DNA of 64,000 bases from Candidatus Mailhella excrementigallinarum (GTDB lineage Bacteria > Desulfobacterota > Desulfovibrionia > Desulfovibrionales > Desulfovibrionaceae). The notes beneath the pieces are model-generated. The model made no database searches and was not told where the DNA came from. It saw only the letters and a list, made by a program, of their open reading frames with translations. How positions within the stretch are numbered: position 1 is the stretch's first letter; each line of letters starts with the position of its first letter. The stretch lies in assembly GCA_944324075.1 (NCBI GenBank), contig CALUUZ010000008.1, positions 1-64,000 on the forward strand, in the 5' to 3' direction. Both the position numbers and the translations under genes were made by a program. This document shows, piece by piece, positions 1 to 7,621 of this stretch.

Positions 1-80
1 CCGCGCCGCCGGAGGCGTGAACCTGCGGGCCAGAACACAAGGGCTGGCCGGCAGATATTTTCAAGAGCAAAACGTTCCAG
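1..80 (-). repeat. Dispersed structured repeat, copy R0 (cut by window edge)
   Basis: Reverse-oriented partial copy of the repeat best seen at 1798-1971. Its reverse complement carries the left end (CCTGGAACGTTTTGCTCTTG, compare CTAGAGC.TTTTGC), then the ATATCTGCCGGCCAG block, GGCCCGCAGG and TCACGCC. The copy is truncated by the start of the window. It lies just downstream of the flavoprotein gene that ends at 103. Confidence 0.75.
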
Positions 81-102
81 GATGGGATGAGAGGAAGGAA
101 GT

Positions 103-1788
103 TCAGGCGTTCCAGCGCGGCCGCCACTCCTTGATCACCTCGCCGCCCTGCCTGCGCACGGTCAGGAACCTGTCCGCAAGCAGAGGGTTGGTGAAGGTGT
201 AGTCCGAGCGGCGGTGCATGTCGCGCGTCTCCTTGCGCTCCAGCGCGGCGTGCATGATGATTTCGCCGTTGTCCATGAGGTCGAGGCTTTCAATCGCCCG
301 CATCAGGCTGTGGGCGTCGTTCACCTTGATTTGTTCTTCCGAGTTTTTGCGCAGATCGCCCAGATATTTCAGCCCGGCGGTCAGCAGGGTGGCGGAGCGT
401 AGGCGGTGCGGCCCGGCGGCGGCATAGGAATCCATGATCTGCTGAAGGCCCAGGTTGGCTTCCTTCCAGCCCGCGCCGCGCTTTCTCTCCATGAAGCGGC
501 TGTAAAAGGCGGCGCGTTCTTCCACCCAGGGAGATTTTTCCGCGTCCGCAAGCGTGGCGGAAGCGGCGCTCCTGCCCGCATGACCGCCCGCGATCCAGCC
601 GTATACCGCCGCGCCCGCGATATCCGCGCGGAAGTTGCCCACCATGTCGCCCGCCGCGTACAGGCCGGGAATGGAGGTCTGCCCGTCGATGTCGATTTCC
701 AGCCCGCGCCCGATGATGTGCGGCTCATACTGCATGAATTCCACGGCATGTTTCGAGACATCGAGTCCGGTGCGATCCATGTAGTCCACCAGCGTGGTCA
801 GCCCCTCGCTGATCATGCCTTCGCGCATGAAGGCCAGGTCTTCCGCGCCGGTCTGCGTGCAGTCGATATAGGCCGGGCCGGAGCCGTTCAGCAGCACGTC
901 GGTGTAGGCGGAGTTCCACACGTCGCAGGTGATGTCGCCCACATAGCGGGTGGCCTTGTCCACAAAGGGGCCGAGCAGTCTGCCGTCAGGGTAGCGGTAC
1001 ACGCCGATCCAGGTGGACTTGCCCGCGCGGGCGAAGAACTTCGGCCCGGCATGGCGGTTGGGCATCTCCATGTTCACCATCTTCGCGCCGATGCGCCAGC
1101 CCTGCGCCTGGGCCGCGCCCGCGCAGGCCGGGCAGAAGGCGGTGTTGAAGGGCCAGCCGGGCGAACCCGCCGCCGGATAGAGCCGGTTGGCCGTGCCGGT
1201 GGCAAGGATGACCTTCTTCGCCCGGATCACGGTGAAGGAAGGTTCATCCCGCGAGATGTCCAGCGCCAGCGCGCCCGCGATTTCACCATTTGCGACAATG
1301 AGATCCGCCACGGGATGGTGGTTCAGGATTTCCACCCCTTCCTTTCTGGCCTGACGGGTGAGAACCTGCTTCTGGTTATGGCCGTCATACTTGAGCCAGA
1401 TGCGCGGGCGGCCGGGGTAGGCGTGGCCCATGAACTCGTAGTCGTCACCGAAGGGCTTCATGTTGATGCCCCATTCATGCCACAGATCCGCAACGTGCAG
1501 GCTTTCCTCCAGAAAACGCAGGGAAAGTTTTTCGTCGTGGTAGGCGCCCACCAGACTCTGACGCAGTTCTTTCAGGATTACGCCGATATCTTCGCCGTGC
1601 TGCTTCGGGTAATAGCAGGCGAAGTGGTCGTTGCCCGTTGCCCCGGAGCCGGAGCGGCGGGTGTCGGACTTTTCCGCAACCAGGGTTTTCGCGCCTTCGC
1701 GCGCCGAGGCGATGGCCGCGCACAGGCCGCCGATGCCGCCGCCGACAACAAGAACGTCCGTGGTGATGGGAGCATTGAATTTCAGCAT
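103..1788 (-). CDS. AprA-like FAD-dependent oxidoreductase (cassette 1)
   Basis: A 561-residue cytoplasmic flavoprotein of the succinate dehydrogenase/fumarate reductase/AprA superfamily. The N-terminal dinucleotide fold has GGGIGG at residues 16-21. A RRSGSGATGNDHF segment follows at about 44-56, where AprA has its RSG..AQG FAD loop. The second FAD motif, GLYAAGDMVGN, is near residue 376, and a superfamily C-terminal ERKETRDMHRRSDY motif is near 521. No signal peptide is visible. It is the last gene of the dctP-dctQM-ferredoxin-flavoprotein operon. The ATG has an AGGAGG site 5-10 bases upstream, and this site abuts the end of repeat R1. Family knowledge suggests reduction or oxidation of an unsaturated or keto carboxylate with electrons from the neighbouring ferredoxin. 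The substrate is unknown. Confidence 0.85.
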   Translation of the reverse strand: MLKFNAPITTDVLVVGGGIGGLCAAIASAREGAKTLVAEKSDTRRSGSGATGNDHFACYYPKQHGEDIGVILKELRQSLVGAYHDEKLSLRFLEESLHVADLWHEWGINMKPFGDDYEFMGHAYPGRPRIWLKYDGHNQKQVLTRQARKEGVEILNHHPVADLIVANGEIAGALALDISRDEPSFTVIRAKKVILATGTANRLYPAAGSPGWPFNTAFCPACAGAAQAQGWRIGAKMVNMEMPNRHAGPKFFARAGKSTWIGVYRYPDGRLLGPFVDKATRYVGDITCDVWNSAYTDVLLNGSGPAYIDCTQTGAEDLAFMREGMISEGLTTLVDYMDRTGLDVSKHAVEFMQYEPHIIGRGLEIDIDGQTSIPGLYAAGDMVGNFRADIAGAAVYGWIAGGHAGRSAASATLADAEKSPWVEERAAFYSRFMERKRGAGWKEANLGLQQIMDSYAAAGPHRLRSATLLTAGLKYLGDLRKNSEEQIKVNDAHSLMRAIESLDLMDNGEIIMHAALERKETRDMHRRSDYTFTNPLLADRFLTVRRQGGEVIKEWRPRWNA

Positions 1789-1797
1789 GATGGCCTC

Positions 1798-1971
1798 CTA
1801 GAGCCTTTTGCTATTGAAAGTATCTGCCGGCCAGACACTGTGTTCCGACCCGCAGGTTTCACGCCTTCGCCGGAGCCTGACGCCGCAAGTGAACTGCGGC
1901 TGCTCCGGCGTCGCGGCTTCAGTCTCGCTTCACTTGACTCCGGGAGCATTTTCAAAACGAAAATGCTCTAG
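1798..1971 (+). repeat. Dispersed structured repeat, copy R1 (full length, type copy)
   Basis: A 174 bp element with imperfect terminal inverted repeats: left CTAGAGCCTTTTGC, right GAAAATGCTCTAG. The centre is a nested hairpin, with outer arms CGCCGGAGC/GCTCCGGCG around inner arms GCCGCA/TGCGGC. The right end also folds locally as GAGCATTTTC/GAAAATGCTC. The element exactly fills the gap between two operon genes. The TAG stop of the upstream ferredoxin (1968-1970, minus strand) lies in one terminal CTAG, and the AGGAGG ribosome site of the flavoprotein starts in the other. The equivalent junctions of cassettes 2 and 3 are only 6 and 2 bases, so this looks like an insertion. Confidence 0.85.
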
Positions 1972-2198
1972 TCGTGCAGGGTGTCCGCATCGACATGCAG
2001 CACCATATAGTTGAGGGGAAGACGCAGTTCCACGGCCCTGGCAGGGCAGTCCAGCACGCAGGCGTTGCAGTGCCAGCATTCTTCAGGATACGCGACGACC
2101 GGAACCTGCCCCTTTTCATGCTTGAACAGATGCATGGGGCAGATGGCGGCGCACATGCCGCAACGGGTGCAGAGATCCTCGTTGATGATGGGAGGCAT
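1968..2198 (-). CDS. AprB-like 2x[4Fe-4S] ferredoxin (cassette 1)
   Basis: A 76-residue ferredoxin with two [4Fe-4S] motifs: CTRCGMCAAICP near the N-terminus and CWHCNACVLDCP near residues 41-52. The CW.C..C form of the second motif resembles AprB of APS reductase, but the protein is about half the length of AprB. It should pass single electrons to the flavoprotein encoded next. An AAGGAG site precedes the ATG. It lies 24 bases after the dctQM stop. The stop codon is inside the terminal CTAG of repeat R1. Closest relatives in the window are the ferredoxins at 10791 and 13862. Confidence 0.88.
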   Translation of the reverse strand: MPPIINEDLCTRCGMCAAICPMHLFKHEKGQVPVVAYPEECWHCNACVLDCPARAVELRLPLNYMVLHVDADTLHD

Positions 2199-2222
2199 GA
2201 ACTTATCTCCTTTGGTCGGGGG

Positions 2223-4136
2223 TTATACTTTCATGAGATGAGGAAGGAACAGGGAAATCTGCGGAAAGGCGATGATCAGCGCAAGGCAGACGAACAGAGC
2301 CGCAACAAAGGGCAGAGCGGCCCTGAACATCAGACCGAGCGGCACGTCGGCCACGCCTTTCATGACAAAGAGATTGATCCCGAAGGGAGGCGTAATGGAC
2401 GCCATGTTGTTGAGAATGGCGAAGATGACGCCGAACCACACCAGATCCCAGTGAAAGCTCTTGGCAATGGGCAGGAAGATGGGCACGCAGATCAGAATGA
2501 GCGGAATGGCGGGCAGGAAGCAGCCCAGAAAACAGATGACCAGCACGATGACGATCATCACCACGATGGGGGCCACGTCCAGCCCGGCGATGGAGTTGGC
2601 CAGCATGGTGGGCATGCGCGACATGGTCATGAAATAGCCCAGAATGGTCGCTCCGCCGAGCAGGGTGAAGCACATGGCCGTAAAGCGGCTGGATTCCTCC
2701 ATGGCCTTGCGGAAGTTGCTCCACTTCAGGCGGCGCATGGCGACGCCGAGAATCAGCGTGCCCGCCGCGCCTATGGCTCCGCCTTCCGTGGCGGTGAACA
2801 GGCCGCCGTAGATGCCGCCGATGACCAGGATGAACAGGGCCACGATGGGCAGTCCGCCTTTGAGAGAAGCCATTTGTTCGCTGCGGGGGGCTTTTTCCCT
2901 CCGGGGGGCGAGTTCGGGCTTTTTCAGCACCATGAGCCAGATGACGGCCATGAAGCAGAGCATGCACAGAATGCCGGGCAAAAAGCCGGCCATGAACAGA
3001 TCGCCGATGGACTGCTCGGCCAGCACCCCGTAGAGGATGAAGGTGGTGGAAGGGGGAATGAGCGCGCCGATGGTTCCGGAGCAGGAGAGCGTGCCCAGCG
3101 CCAGCCTGTCGTCATACCGCGCCTTGCGCATTTCCGGCAGGGCGATGGCGGCCATGGCGATGGTGCCGGAAAGCGTGTCGCCCACCACCGCGCCGAACAG
3201 GGTGCAGGCCACCACGCTGCCGATAGCCAGACCGCCGCGCATATGGCCGATCCATGCCGTCCCGAGACGGTAGAGATCTTCTCCGAATCGGCAGTAGTAA
3301 CAGGCATAGCCCATGAGCATGAAGGACATCAGCGGCGCCCATGTGTAGTTGGAAACAGTGTTGAACCACGAGTTGCCGAACATGGTGACGCCTGCGCCCT
3401 GTCCCCTGAGCACGCACACGAAAAGCAGCCCCGTACCCATGAGGGCAAAACCGATGGGCATGCCGAGAAAGAACAGGGCGAAAAGAAAGATGATGCCGAT
3501 GACGCCCACAAGCAGACCGCTCAGGCCGGGGATGCGGTGCGTGCCGAAATGCCAGGCGATGAGCAGCGGCGCTGCGGCGAGGATGAAACCGAAGATGATC
3601 CTGCCCGCGCGGGCCTGCCGCAGCATGGCGAGCAGCGTGACCAGCGTGTCGCGCAGCAGCGCGAGAAAGAGCAGCGCCACGCCCGCCACGCCGAGGAAGA
3701 TGAATGGCGAATACGGAATGCCCAGAATGGGCGTGGCCTTCCGGTTGAGCAGACCATACCGGGTCATGGCGAAGATGCACAGCAGGATGACGAAGGCTGA
3801 CCAGACCGTGGTGGCGAACTCCAGCACGGCACGGGAATCGGGCATCAGCCTCTGCGTGACGATATCCATGCTGATATGCGTTTTCGTATACTGCGCATAG
3901 CCTGTATAGGCGAATACAATCATGGCCATCATCAGGCCGGTGACTTCCACCGTGCCGTCCAGCGGCCTGCCGAGAAAGTAGCGCAGGAACACGTCCGTGA
4001 AGGTGATGACCACCATCAGGAAGAAAAAGACGACTCCGATGTTGCCGCACCAGCGCAGGGGCTTTTCAAGAACGGCGCTGGCGTCGCAGAGCTTTTGCAG
4101 TACCGGATATGCAGGTGAGAGCGTAGTGGGGGCCAT
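2223..4136 (-). CDS. TRAP transporter permease, fused DctQ-DctM
   Basis: A 637-residue fusion of the small and large TRAP membrane subunits. Residues 1 to about 190 form a four-helix DctQ domain, including the DVFLRYFLGRP stretch near residue 50. The rest is the multi-helix DctM domain with typical glycine-rich loops such as GTIGALIPPSTTF. It acts in the inner membrane with the periplasmic binding protein encoded upstream (dctP) to import a small organic anion with a sodium gradient. GGAGAT precedes the ATG. The gap to dctP is about 160 bases, with no convincing gene. The order binding protein, permease, ferredoxin, flavoprotein suggests the imported solute is the flavoprotein substrate; this is an inference. 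Confidence 0.92.
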   Translation of the reverse strand: MAPTTLSPAYPVLQKLCDASAVLEKPLRWCGNIGVVFFFLMVVITFTDVFLRYFLGRPLDGTVEVTGLMMAMIVFAYTGYAQYTKTHISMDIVTQRLMPDSRAVLEFATTVWSAFVILLCIFAMTRYGLLNRKATPILGIPYSPFIFLGVAGVALLFLALLRDTLVTLLAMLRQARAGRIIFGFILAAAPLLIAWHFGTHRIPGLSGLLVGVIGIIFLFALFFLGMPIGFALMGTGLLFVCVLRGQGAGVTMFGNSWFNTVSNYTWAPLMSFMLMGYACYYCRFGEDLYRLGTAWIGHMRGGLAIGSVVACTLFGAVVGDTLSGTIAMAAIALPEMRKARYDDRLALGTLSCSGTIGALIPPSTTFILYGVLAEQSIGDLFMAGFLPGILCMLCFMAVIWLMVLKKPELAPRREKAPRSEQMASLKGGLPIVALFILVIGGIYGGLFTATEGGAIGAAGTLILGVAMRRLKWSNFRKAMEESSRFTAMCFTLLGGATILGYFMTMSRMPTMLANSIAGLDVAPIVVMIVIVLVICFLGCFLPAIPLILICVPIFLPIAKSFHWDLVWFGVIFAILNNMASITPPFGINLFVMKGVADVPLGLMFRAALPFVAALFVCLALIIAFPQISLFLPHLMKV

Positions 4137-4298
4137 AAGGGATCTCCGTAAAAAAGGCCGAGGAAAAAGACCCGCGCCGCTGCAGGGCGACCGGATGTGG
4201 TGCCGCCTGACATGATGCCGGGGGCCGCGCCTCCTGATGTGAACCCTGTTTCGGATCCTGTACCTGGAGGTAAGGGAGGCGCGGACGGAGAGAATGAA

Positions 4299-5384
4299 TT
4301 ACCTGCGGGCCGCCAGATACGCCTTGTAGAAGGGGGAATCCGCCCACTTCACGCCGAGCCTGTTTTCCAGCTCGTAAAAGGCCGTCTTCATGTCCGCGCC
4401 GGGCAGACCGCGCGAAGAGAGCATGTCGAACCATTCGTCCACAGGAGGCTGCATGGCGCTGCGCGCCGTGTCGTAATCCGCATCGCTGAGCAGAATGACC
4501 TCCTTGCCGCCCATGTCGGCAATCCACTTGCGCATGGCGGAAATGTCGGCCGTTTCCCAGTAGTCGGCAAAGGCCCTGTCCGCAAATTCCCCGGAAACCT
4601 CGTCCAGCACCTGACGCAGATCTTCCGGCAGGCCGTTGTAGACGTCTTCATTGATGACGCAGTAGAACAGGGTATTCTGCACGGAAATTTCGGTGACATA
4701 TTTGAGGGGGTCGCCGTAGCGGCGGGAGACAAGCAGTTCGGGGGACATGGTCGTGCCTTCGATGACGCCCTGCTCCATGGCCGAATACAGATCCGACAAG
4801 GGCAGGGACACCACGGAAACGCCCAGTTTTTTCAGCCGTTCGGCGATCATGGCGCTGTTGGCGTTGATCTTGAGGCCCTTGAGGTCCTCCAGCGTGCGGA
4901 CGGGCTTTTTGGTGGTGGCGATGCTCAGGGAGCCGCAGGCGTGCGTAAACAGCAGCTTTACGCCGTCAAGCTCTTCCAGAACCTGGGGAAACTGTTCGTA
5001 CATGCCCTTGACCAGCGCTGTGCCGTCACCGAGAAAAAGCGACGGGGAGGAGATGGACAGTATGCCTTCATGGAAGGGAAACTGGCCGGAATTGGCTTCG
5101 TAGGCGCATTCGGTGATGTCCGCGATGCCGGATTTCACGGATTCAAATGCTTCGGAGCGGGGGCTGAGAGCTTCCGCGAAATAGGGTTCGATTTTCAGGC
5201 GGCCTCTGCTGCGTTTTTCCACTTCATCCACCCAGGCCTTCAGCGGACCCTGCCAGCGGGTATGAATGGGGGGAATGGGCAGATTAAGGCTGAGGGTATA
5301 CTCCGGCGCTGCCTGCGCGGAGCCGGACAGAACCTCGGAGATGGCAAACAGGGCCGAAAAGAGCAAAGCTCCCGCCTTCTTCAT
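4299..5384 (-). CDS. TRAP transporter substrate-binding protein, DctP family
   Basis: A 361-residue periplasmic binding protein. The start at 5384 gives a clean signal peptide (MKKAGALLFSALFAISEVLS, cleavage after AQA) and has GGAGG at good spacing; an in-frame upstream extension has no such support. The DctP fold is clear, for example DLKGLKINANSAMIAERLKK and SDLYSAMEQGVIEGT. Most DctP proteins have Arg in the GLKIR motif to bind the solute carboxylate. Here that position is Asn (GLKIN), so the ligand may be bound differently. First gene of the operon, behind the sigma-54 promoter at 5517-5532. Confidence 0.92.
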   Translation of the reverse strand: MKKAGALLFSALFAISEVLSGSAQAAPEYTLSLNLPIPPIHTRWQGPLKAWVDEVEKRSRGRLKIEPYFAEALSPRSEAFESVKSGIADITECAYEANSGQFPFHEGILSISSPSLFLGDGTALVKGMYEQFPQVLEELDGVKLLFTHACGSLSIATTKKPVRTLEDLKGLKINANSAMIAERLKKLGVSVVSLPLSDLYSAMEQGVIEGTTMSPELLVSRRYGDPLKYVTEISVQNTLFYCVINEDVYNGLPEDLRQVLDEVSGEFADRAFADYWETADISAMRKWIADMGGKEVILLSDADYDTARSAMQPPVDEWFDMLSSRGLPGADMKTAFYELENRLGVKWADSPFYKAYLAARR

Positions 5385-5516
5385 GACGTCCTCCATGTAA
5401 TTCCTGTGGCGTCGGGGTAATGGGCCGCATGACCGGGCACGATGCGCGTCATACGGCACCCGGGGCGTCCGTCCCCTGGTCGGAAAGGAAACGCGCGCCT
5501 GGGACGCATGGATGAC

Positions 5517-5532
5517 AGCAAGTATCGTGCCA
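5517..5532 (-). promoter_or_regulatory. Sigma-54 (-24/-12) promoter for the dctP operon
   Basis: The minus strand reads TGGCACGATACTTGCT, matching TGGCACG-N4-TTGC with exact GG-N10-GC spacing. Transcription should start near 5505, about 120 bases before dctP. The divergent neighbour is a sigma-54 activator, which fits. Confidence 0.85.
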
Positions 5533-5540
5533 GAATTATC

Positions 5541-5560
5541 ATACAATTAAAACAATGTAT
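5541..5560. promoter_or_regulatory. Candidate operator, ATACA-N10-TGTAT palindrome
   Basis: An AT-rich interrupted palindrome lying 9 bases upstream of the -24 element of the dctP operon. It could be an activator or repressor site. It is closer to the promoter than usual for a sigma-54 enhancer site, so the role is uncertain. Confidence 0.35.
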
Positions 5561-5945
5561 TAGCTCGTGATGCTCCTCTGGACGTATGTGATTTTATCAG
5601 GCATGTTATAAAAACGCATTGCCATTTTACAAGGAAGCTCTGCGGGAGAACCGAGTTGGTGGCGCTGTGCGTGACGTGTATTTTTACTGCGGTACGGGCG
5701 TCAACATGCCGCAAGGGCGGCCCGTGTTCCGCACGGCCGAGCGGCAGTCGTCAGGCAACGCAGGCGCCTTGCGAATGGCGACAGCAGAGATAAGGCAGCA
5801 TGTATCCGCAGCCGACTCGCCTGCGCCTTCGTGCGGCTGCGCTCCGCCCCCGATGCCCGCAAGCCGCGCTCAAAGTTCGCCGCGCTCGCGCCTCCGGCGG
5901 TCAGGGGTATTTTCAATACTATTCTACAAAGCGAAGGGTGATATC
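5561..5945. other. Intergenic region and leader between dctP operon and activator
   Basis: No gene is supported here. The open frame continues upstream of the activator start, but its product is low-complexity and rich in Pro, Ala and Ser, and is not conserved in the paralogue at 11879. The stretch holds a TATGTGA word at 5585-5591, a GC-rich segment from about 5700, and a copy of a second intergenic repeat at 5867-5907. Confidence 0.5.
5867..5907 (+). repeat. Second intergenic repeat family, copy 1
   Basis: A segment containing GCTCAAAGTTCGC followed by GCTCGCGCCTCCGGCGGTCA. Near-identical stretches occur inverted at 22876-22920 and direct at 63424-63464, all outside genes. Confidence 0.5.
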
Positions 5946-7493
5946 ATGGACAAGCTCAGCATGTTCGCATCCGATTCGGCGGCCATGTCCTGCCTGGTGA
6001 TGTACCGCATGGGCGGCCTGCGCCATGTGCTGCTCTATCTGCACGACATGCTGCGCCAGTTTCTGCCCGTGGTGCGCATCAACGCCCTGTTCTGCACGCC
6101 GGACGGAGGCACGATTATTTCCATGTCCGATACCAGCACGGTCAATGTTTCCAACAAGTACAGCGTGGCGGGCAGGCTTCCGCCTCTGGTGGACAGGGAA
6201 CATATGACGGACGATGTCGTGCTGCGGGATCTGCGTCCATACCAGAACCCCGAGATGCTGAAGGATGAACGCAATGAGGATGTCCCCTATCTGCACCACC
6301 GCGCTCTGATGCGTCTGCCCCTGTTCCATACGGGGAGCGCGATTTTCGTATTCAATTTCTGGGCGGATGAGCCGGATGTGTTCGGTGAGGAGGACGTGGC
6401 CGGATTGCGGAGACTGCTCGGCCCGCTGGGCGAGGAGTTGCGGGTCAACCTGTCCGGCATCAGGCTGCACGGCGCTCCTCCTTCGCCCGTAACCGGCCTG
6501 GGAGGCAGGGAAAAGGTCTGCCTGTGCCCGGGACTGGCGGGGGTGCGGCGGATGGCCGAACAGGCTGCGCGGGTGGACAGCGCCGTTCTGATCATGGGGG
6601 AAACAGGCGTGGGCAAGGAAGCTGTGGCCGATATGATTCATGAGCTTTCCGCGCGCAGGGACGGCCCCCTGATCAAGGTCAACTGCGGAGCCATTCCGGA
6701 AAGCCTGCTGGACAGTGAACTGTTTGGTCACGAGAAGGGGGCGTTTACCGGAGCGCAGGCCTCGCGCCCCGGCTATTTTGAAATGGCGGAAGGCGGCACC
6801 CTGTTTCTGGACGAAATAGGAGAGATGTCCCCTTCCGCGCAGGTACGCCTGCTGCGGGTGCTGGACGGCGGCATGCTGCGGCGGGTGGGCGGCACGAAGT
6901 TCTTTCCGGTGGATGTGCGGGTCATTGCAGCCACTCATGCCGATCTGCCGTACAAGGTGGCGGACGGGCGCTTCCGCAAGGATCTGTGGTTCCGCCTTTC
7001 CGTTCTGCCTATCGAGATTCCTCCCCTTGTCCGGCGCAAGGGCGATATCCCGCATCTGGTCGCCCATTTCATCCGCGTCAAGAGCCACAGGATGGGACTG
7101 GCCTTTGTGCCGCGCGTGGAGGAGCGGGATATGCACAGCCTTTATCATTATGAATGGCCGGGCAATGTGCGCGAGCTGGAACATGTGGTGGAGCGGGCAC
7201 TGCTGGAGAACAATGCCGGAGGGGGCGGGGAGCGGCTGCGCTTCACCATCCGCCCTCTGCCCGGAAAGGAAGAGGGGCCCCGGGAAGAAAAGGGAAGTAT
7301 CCGGAGGGAGATGCACGACTGGCCCACCCTGCGCGAATGGGAAGATCGCTATATCCGGGACGTGCTGGAACACTGCGGCGGCAAGCTGACCGGGGCGGGG
7401 TCGGCCACGGCGGTTCTGGATATCCACTATTCCACGCTCAGAACGCGGATGCGGAAGATGGGCATTTCCCTGCCGGGGGAGTCCGGCAGATGA
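5946..7493 (+). CDS. Sigma-54-dependent activator for cassette 1
   Basis: A 515-residue enhancer-binding protein. The ATG at 5946 is preferred because homology with the paralogue at 11879 begins there and GAAGGGTG precedes it. Residues 1 to about 190 form a sensory domain of GAF/PAS size that lacks a receiver phosphorylation site. The AAA+ domain has Walker A GETGVGKE, the sigma-54 contact loop GAFTGA and [10 protein letters not shown] Fis-type helix-turn-helix ending in [13 protein letters not shown] closes the protein. It probably senses a small molecule and activates the divergent dctP operon. The C-terminus closely resembles that of the 11879 protein (HYSTLRARM), so the two may bind related sites. 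Confidence 0.9.
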   Translation: MDKLSMFASDSAAMSCLVMYRMGGLRHVLLYLHDMLRQFLPVVRINALFCTPDGGTIISMSDTSTVNVSNKYSVAGRLPPLVDREHMTDDVVLRDLRPYQNPEMLKDERNEDVPYLHHRALMRLPLFHTGSAIFVFNFWADEPDVFGEEDVAGLRRLLGPLGEELRVNLSGIRLHGAPPSPVTGLGGREKVCLCPGLAGVRRMAEQAARVDSAVLIMGETGVGKEAVADMIHELSARRDGPLIKVNCGAIPESLLDSELFGHEKGAFTGAQASRPGYFEMAEGGTLFLDEIGEMSPSAQVRLLRVLDGGMLRRVGGTKFFPVDVRVIAATHADLPYKVADGRFRKDLWFRLSVLPIEIPPLVRRKGDIPHLVAHFIRVKSHRMGLAFVPRVEERDMHSLYHYEWPGNVRELEHVVERALLENNAGGGGERLRFTIRPLPGKEEGPREEKGSIRREMHDWPTLREWEDRYIRDVLEHCGGKLTGAGSATAVLDIHYSTLRTRMRKMGISLPGESGR

Positions 7494-7540
7494 ACGCCCC
7501 GCTGCGGACTCGTGCCGGGAGGGACCTTCCGCTCCGCGTG

Positions 7541-7581
7541 CGCAAACGCAAAGCCCCATATGACGGAGCCTTGCGTTTGCG
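7541..7581. terminator. Hairpin between convergent genes
   Basis: Arms CGCAAACGCAA (7541-7551) and TTGCGTTTGCG (7571-7581) pair perfectly, with partial extension into the loop. It lies between the convergent ends of the activator and the SLC13 gene and could end transcription both ways. A clear T-run is lacking. Confidence 0.5.
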
Positions 7582-7621
7582 TGTTCTGCCGCTGTGAAAC
7601 TGCCCCGGTTCTGCGGAGGAA

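Noticed and set aside
1798..1971. Repeat R1 as a riboswitch or single regulatory leader
   Set aside because: The same element is found in both orientations and at gene ends throughout the window, which does not fit a gene-specific leader.
1974..3800. 608-residue plus-strand open frame opposite dctQM
   Set aside because: It is antisense to a clear TRAP permease and a ferredoxin, and is His/Gly/Glu-rich low-complexity; it is a high-GC shadow.
5619..5945. 109-residue N-terminal extension of the cassette 1 activator
   Set aside because: No counterpart in the paralogue at 11879, low-complexity, and contains an intergenic repeat.
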